A stretch of DNA of 64,000 nucleotides from Cladopsammia gracilis (lineage: Eukaryota; Cnidaria; Anthozoa; Scleractinia; Dendrophylliidae): assembly GCA_022457155.1 (NCBI GenBank), contig JAJGOT010000030.1, forward strand, positions 1,838,501 through 1,902,500, written 5' to 3'. A model generated the notes under the pieces. It worked only from the letters and a program-made list of their open reading frames with translations. It was not told the origin of the DNA and ran no database searches. Shown here piece after piece: positions 62,901-64,000 of the stretch (positions are counted from its first letter, which is position 1; each line of letters starts with the position of its first letter). The position numbers and the translations under genes are program-made.

Positions 62901-63600
62901 ATTCACATTACTGGTTTGTTTACACTGATCAGCAGTGGTGCATCCTTTGTTATAACGTGTATTACCTGTATTACACTTATCATCATTGCAACAGTCCACA
63001 TTCACATTTATTTACTGGTTTGTTTACACTGATCAGTAGTGGTGCATCCTTTGTTATAACGTGTATTCCCTGTATTACACTTGTTATCATCGCAACAGTC
63101 CACATTCACATTACTGGTTTGTTTACACTGATCAGTAGTAGTGCATCCCTTGTTATAACGTGTATTACCTGTATTACACTTGTTATCATCGCAACAGTCC
63201 ACAGTCACATTACTGGTTTGTTTACACTGATCAGTAGTGGTGCATCCCTTGTTATAACGTGTATTACCTGTATTACACTTATCATCATTGCAACAGTCCA
63301 CAATCACATTACTGGTTTGTTTACACTGATCAGTAGTGGTGTATCCTTTGTTATAACGTGTATTACCTGTATTACACTTGTTATCATCGCAACAGTCCAC
63401 ATTCACATTACTGGTTTGTTTACACTGATCAGTAGTGGTGCATCGTTTGTTATAACGTGTCTCTAGTTTCCCATCCTTGGTTTTTATTTTATATTCCACT
63501 TTGGCACAATGGTGCACAGGTATTGGGCAATCAACTATTCTTTGATGTTTAGTGCAGTCATCCAATGATACGTTGCTTGAACACTGATAACAGGAGATTT
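50215..63600 (-). CDS. Receptor tyrosine kinase with Ly6/uPAR ectodomain (multi-exon gene, 5' end missing)
   Basis: Fourteen exons can be joined by matching GT-AG sites and phases. From the outside in, they encode two ten-cysteine three-finger (Ly6/uPAR) domains, one transmembrane helix, a juxtamembrane segment, a split tyrosine kinase and a short tail. The kinase has GRGAFG, the VAVK lysine, HRDLAARN, DFG and WMAPES, so it should be active on tyrosine. The juxtamembrane and kinase sequence is of the FGFR/VEGFR/PDGFR-like animal class with a long kinase insert. No signal peptide is seen, because the first visible exon needs a phase-1 upstream exon beyond the window. Introns carry several MITEs. 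Exon details are listed separately. Confidence 0.85.
50555..51071. mobile_element. TTAA-flanked element in a kinase-gene intron
   Basis: CCCTCGGACGTGC / GTACATCAGAGGG ends with TTAA at 50551-50554 and 51072-51075. A related copy lies at about 54750-55110 (shared TTTTTGCGATGTTRCAATATTTCG and GTTAYCATAGCAACCG). Confidence 0.65.
51220..51316 (-). CDS. Kinase C-lobe exon (GVPYPTF ... CSDE)
   Basis: 97 bases between GGTAATTCAG and GTAAGT. It encodes the GGVPYPTFTNTELF and GYRMERPDMC segments of subdomains IX-X, and phases match both neighbours. Confidence 0.9.
51850..51900 (-). mobile_element. tRNA-like SINE fragment
   Basis: On the minus strand GAGTTCGATTCTCG matches a B box, with GGAAGGTCAT before it. 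Only the right half of a tRNA-like head is seen, so this is a SINE relic and not a tRNA gene. Confidence 0.4.
51917..51957 (-). CDS. Kinase micro-exon WAYGVLLWEMATLG
   Basis: 41 bases, acceptor TTACACAG, donor GTATGT. It encodes the subdomain IX segment that follows SDV. Too short to be found as an open frame; identified by kinase homology and phase. Confidence 0.88.
52182..53880. other. Intron sequence, GC-rich patch
   Basis: Between kinase exons. 52590-52860 is unusually GC-rich with palindromic GGGCCGAAGGCCC. No exon with kinase homology is expected or seen here. Confidence 0.45.
53881..53940. repeat. (TTA)n microsatellite next to a kinase exon
   Basis: About 60 bp of TTA/TTAT units immediately after the donor side of the exon at 53947. 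Confidence 0.9.
53947..54158 (-). CDS. Kinase catalytic exon (HRD-DFG-APE)
   Basis: 212 bases, acceptor CATTTTAAG, donor GTAAAT. It encodes NYLAEKDLVHRDLAARN (catalytic loop), VSDFGL (Mg-binding) and a YxxxxxY-type activation loop with Tyr pairs up to KWMAPES. The AARN form is specific to tyrosine kinases. Confidence 0.94.
54452..54616 (-). CDS. Kinase insert end and helix E exon
   Basis: 55 codons, acceptor TTTAG, donor GTAATT. The first ~40 residues are acidic/Ser-rich kinase insert (LEGDGIEDEDS). The last 15 (KQLFTFAWQIAKGM) are the helix before the catalytic loop. Confidence 0.88.
54750..55405. other. Intron repeats related to 50555 and 38345 elements
   Basis: 54750-55110 is a relative of the TTAA element at 50555. 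55206-55405 has the TATAATTCAACACATTGAT ends of the element at 38345. There is no coding sequence. Confidence 0.5.
56012..56137 (-). CDS. Kinase-insert duplicate exon c (DQKVILEQLEE)
   Basis: 42 codons, acceptor TTTACAG, donor GTAAGG, phase 0 on both sides. It begins DQKVILEQLEENETK, clearly related to the exons at 56527 and 56850. Called from this internal similarity, phase and splice sites. Confidence 0.7.
56527..56610 (-). CDS. Kinase-insert duplicate exon b (ENTVIAEQVSEDQ)
   Basis: Acceptor TTTGCAG. The frame runs ENTVIAEQVSEDQIQ and stays open to a donor that keeps phase 0 only at a weak GTTGGT. Beyond it the DNA still resembles exon c, down to the same CTTGAAGTAAG donor near 56481, but one base out of frame. 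The exon may be decaying or use an alternative donor. Confidence 0.55.
56850..56930 (-). CDS. Kinase-insert duplicate exon a (DNKVILGQIEEDD)
   Basis: 27 codons, acceptor TTTACACAG, donor GTAACA, phase 0. It starts DNKVILGQIEEDDTQ, the same pattern as exons b and c. Confidence 0.68.
56972..57352. mobile_element. TTAA-flanked MITE in a kinase-gene intron
   Basis: Ends AGGGGCTATGTCA / TGACATAGCTCCT, with TTAA at 56968-56971 and 57353-57356. Confidence 0.8.
57357..58290. other. Intron sequence, no feature
   Basis: AT-rich, with AAAATTTTTAAAATTT-like runs near 57650-57700. No exon was found. Confidence 0.45.
58295..58378 (-). CDS. First kinase-insert exon (28 codons)
   Basis: Acceptor TTTTTTCTAG, donor GTAGGT, phase 0. 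It encodes a hydrophilic segment (VKHEDSDQLYANKEV) with one Tyr that could be a docking site. It fits between the hinge exon and the duplicate exons. Confidence 0.65.
58749..59353. mobile_element. MITE with AAGGTGGCTCC ends
   Basis: AAGGTGGCTCCATATAGTT at the left is mirrored by AACTATATGGAGCCACCTT at the right. It is 605 bp, in an intron, with no transposase. Confidence 0.8.
59869..60053 (-). CDS. Kinase N-lobe exon (helix C to hinge)
   Basis: 185 bases, acceptor GGTTAG, donor GTAAGA. It holds EFVFEIEQMKLLG with the helix C Glu, HENIVSMVGCC, and the hinge LVIEYVQFGDLLNWLR. It joins the previous exon at VLQ|DNPTE. Confidence 0.92.
60476..60693 (-). CDS. Juxtamembrane and kinase P-loop exon
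   Basis: 218 bases. After TTTCCAG it encodes the basic SARPRRE, DKWEILPDQI, the P-loop GRGAFGVVHKA and VAVKVLQ with the ATP-binding Lys. The donor GTAGAT follows one extra base. Confidence 0.93.
60700..61590. other. Intron sequence, no feature
   Basis: No exon is supported between the juxtamembrane and transmembrane exons. Confidence 0.45.
61595..61742 (-). CDS. Transmembrane exon
   Basis: Acceptor TTTGCAG. It has a short Asn/Thr/Ser-rich stem, then IVYISCGVAFILLLLLSIIG as a single transmembrane helix and a basic stop-transfer FYKKLHHK. The donor (GTTTTA) is weak, but the phase joins exactly to the juxtamembrane exon. Confidence 0.85.
62190..62426 (-). CDS. Second Ly6/uPAR three-finger domain
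   Basis: A symmetric phase 1-1 exon (acceptor GTAATTAG, donor GTTAGA). It has ten cysteines in the Ly6 order, starting RCYEC and ending QCCYGSMCN. Such domains bind protein ligands outside the cell. Confidence 0.88.
62762..63465 (-). repeat. 99-bp tandem repeat of the third-finger half of Ly6 domain 1, donor in every unit
   Basis: Seven units of 33 codons (consensus around NKGCTTTDQCKQTS and VDCCDDNKCNTG), each with five cysteines. Every unit ends ACAG|GTAATA. Donor positions (complement TATTAC) are 63361, 63262, 63163, 62960, 62861 and 62762; the one at 63064 is mutated to GG. A 5-bp insertion near 63008-63016 creates a stop in the frame. One unit has Cys to Tyr. Confidence 0.93.
63367..63600 (-). 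CDS. First Ly6/uPAR three-finger domain (minimal exon)
   Basis: Acceptor TTTTTTAG, phase 1. It starts ISCYQCSSN and ends VDCCDDNKCN, ten cysteines in 78 residues, the normal size of a Ly6 domain. It ends at the first donor (63366). Using a later donor would append 33-residue units in frame as far as the break near 63010. Confidence 0.87.
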
Positions 63601-63601
63601 C

Positions 63602-63968
63602 TAAAAAAAGAAATGAAACATTTAACGATCTTTAGTTAGTTATCATTTCATTAAGGGCCTCGACAGACTAGAACAACTATAACTATATTTATTAAGCTGT
63701 CGTTCATTAAAGGTTGTCGATAACCATAGAAGCTAGGTTGTGAAGCAAGCTATCGATAACAAACTTTAAAACAGTGGTATAAAATCAAAACAAAAAAGTT
63801 TACCTTTTCAAAAGGAAAACTACTAGACTGTCTTGTTATGAACAAATTGATTCTCCTTATCTGTAAGAAGTTGTCGACAACTACAGGTGTAAGCCATATT
63901 GCCAAATCGATTATAACATAGCTAGAATTTTCACGTAATCAAATTTAATAGCGCGAGCGTGCTTCATT

Positions 63969-63999
<31 letters not shown>

Positions 64000-64000
64000 A
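63602..64000. other. Intron upstream of the Ly6 exon, no exon seen
   Basis: No signal-peptide exon could be identified. The 5' end of the kinase gene must be beyond the window. Confidence 0.5.

Noticed and set aside
62762..63465. CRISPR-like array
   Set aside because: Units are contiguous with no unique spacers, they encode a cysteine-rich repeat, and the locus is a eukaryotic gene.
62742..63466. Plus-strand frames over the Ly6 repeat
   Set aside because: Antisense reading of 99-bp units; composition follows from the minus-strand coding repeat.

Overview
The window reads as genomic DNA of a cnidarian, most likely an anthozoan such as a stony coral. This is inferred from split host genes with GT-AG introns, EGF, F5/8C, Ly6/uPAR and receptor tyrosine kinase domains, and a dense load of Penelope-like, L1/Tx1-like and CR1/L2-like retroelements and small palindromic DNA transposons. 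No species can be named from the sequence alone.

1-15285: an AT-rich, intron-free block that is an integrated Polinton/adintovirus-like element. Plus-strand structural genes come first (a possible penton or minor capsid protein, a basic protein, a double-jelly-roll major capsid protein, a core-like protein, an adenain-type protease, a cysteine-rich mini-protein, a PLA2-domain protein and a retroviral-type integrase with a chromodomain). Minus-strand replication and expression genes follow (a protein-primed family B DNA polymerase, a VLTF3-like zinc protein, a possible ssDNA-binding protein and two unknowns). A Penelope-like element with a 12-bp target duplication splits the core-protein gene. 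The element shows its own signals: a shared motif before structural genes, another before replication genes, and hairpin-plus-T8 or palindromic gene ends. A canonical -1 slippery heptamer lies at the PLA2/integrase junction. A 132-bp inverted repeat lies at the polymerase end and abuts a LINE that starts in mid endonuclease.

15286-21345: two LINE remnants. 21905-32458: exons of a plus-strand gene ending in an EGF-like and an F5/8C (discoidin) domain. One intron holds an 8.47-kb palindrome with arms of about 4 kb. 32459-49140: mostly repeats. These include Penelope-type debris with a good hammerhead ribozyme core, a 30-bp minisatellite open in five of six frames, a Harbinger-like element carrying an L1-type LINE with 13-bp target duplications, and a run of palindromic MITEs.

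50215-63600 (minus strand): at least 14 exons of a receptor tyrosine kinase. Its visible ectodomain is two ten-cysteine Ly6/uPAR (three-finger) domains, followed by one transmembrane helix and a kinase with all catalytic motifs. Two features stand out. The kinase insert is built from small phase-0 exons, three of which are evident tandem duplicates. The third-finger half of the first Ly6 domain is amplified as 99-bp (33-codon) repeats, each ending in the same splice-donor sequence, so donor choice could change ectodomain length in frame. The 5' end of this gene lies beyond the window.
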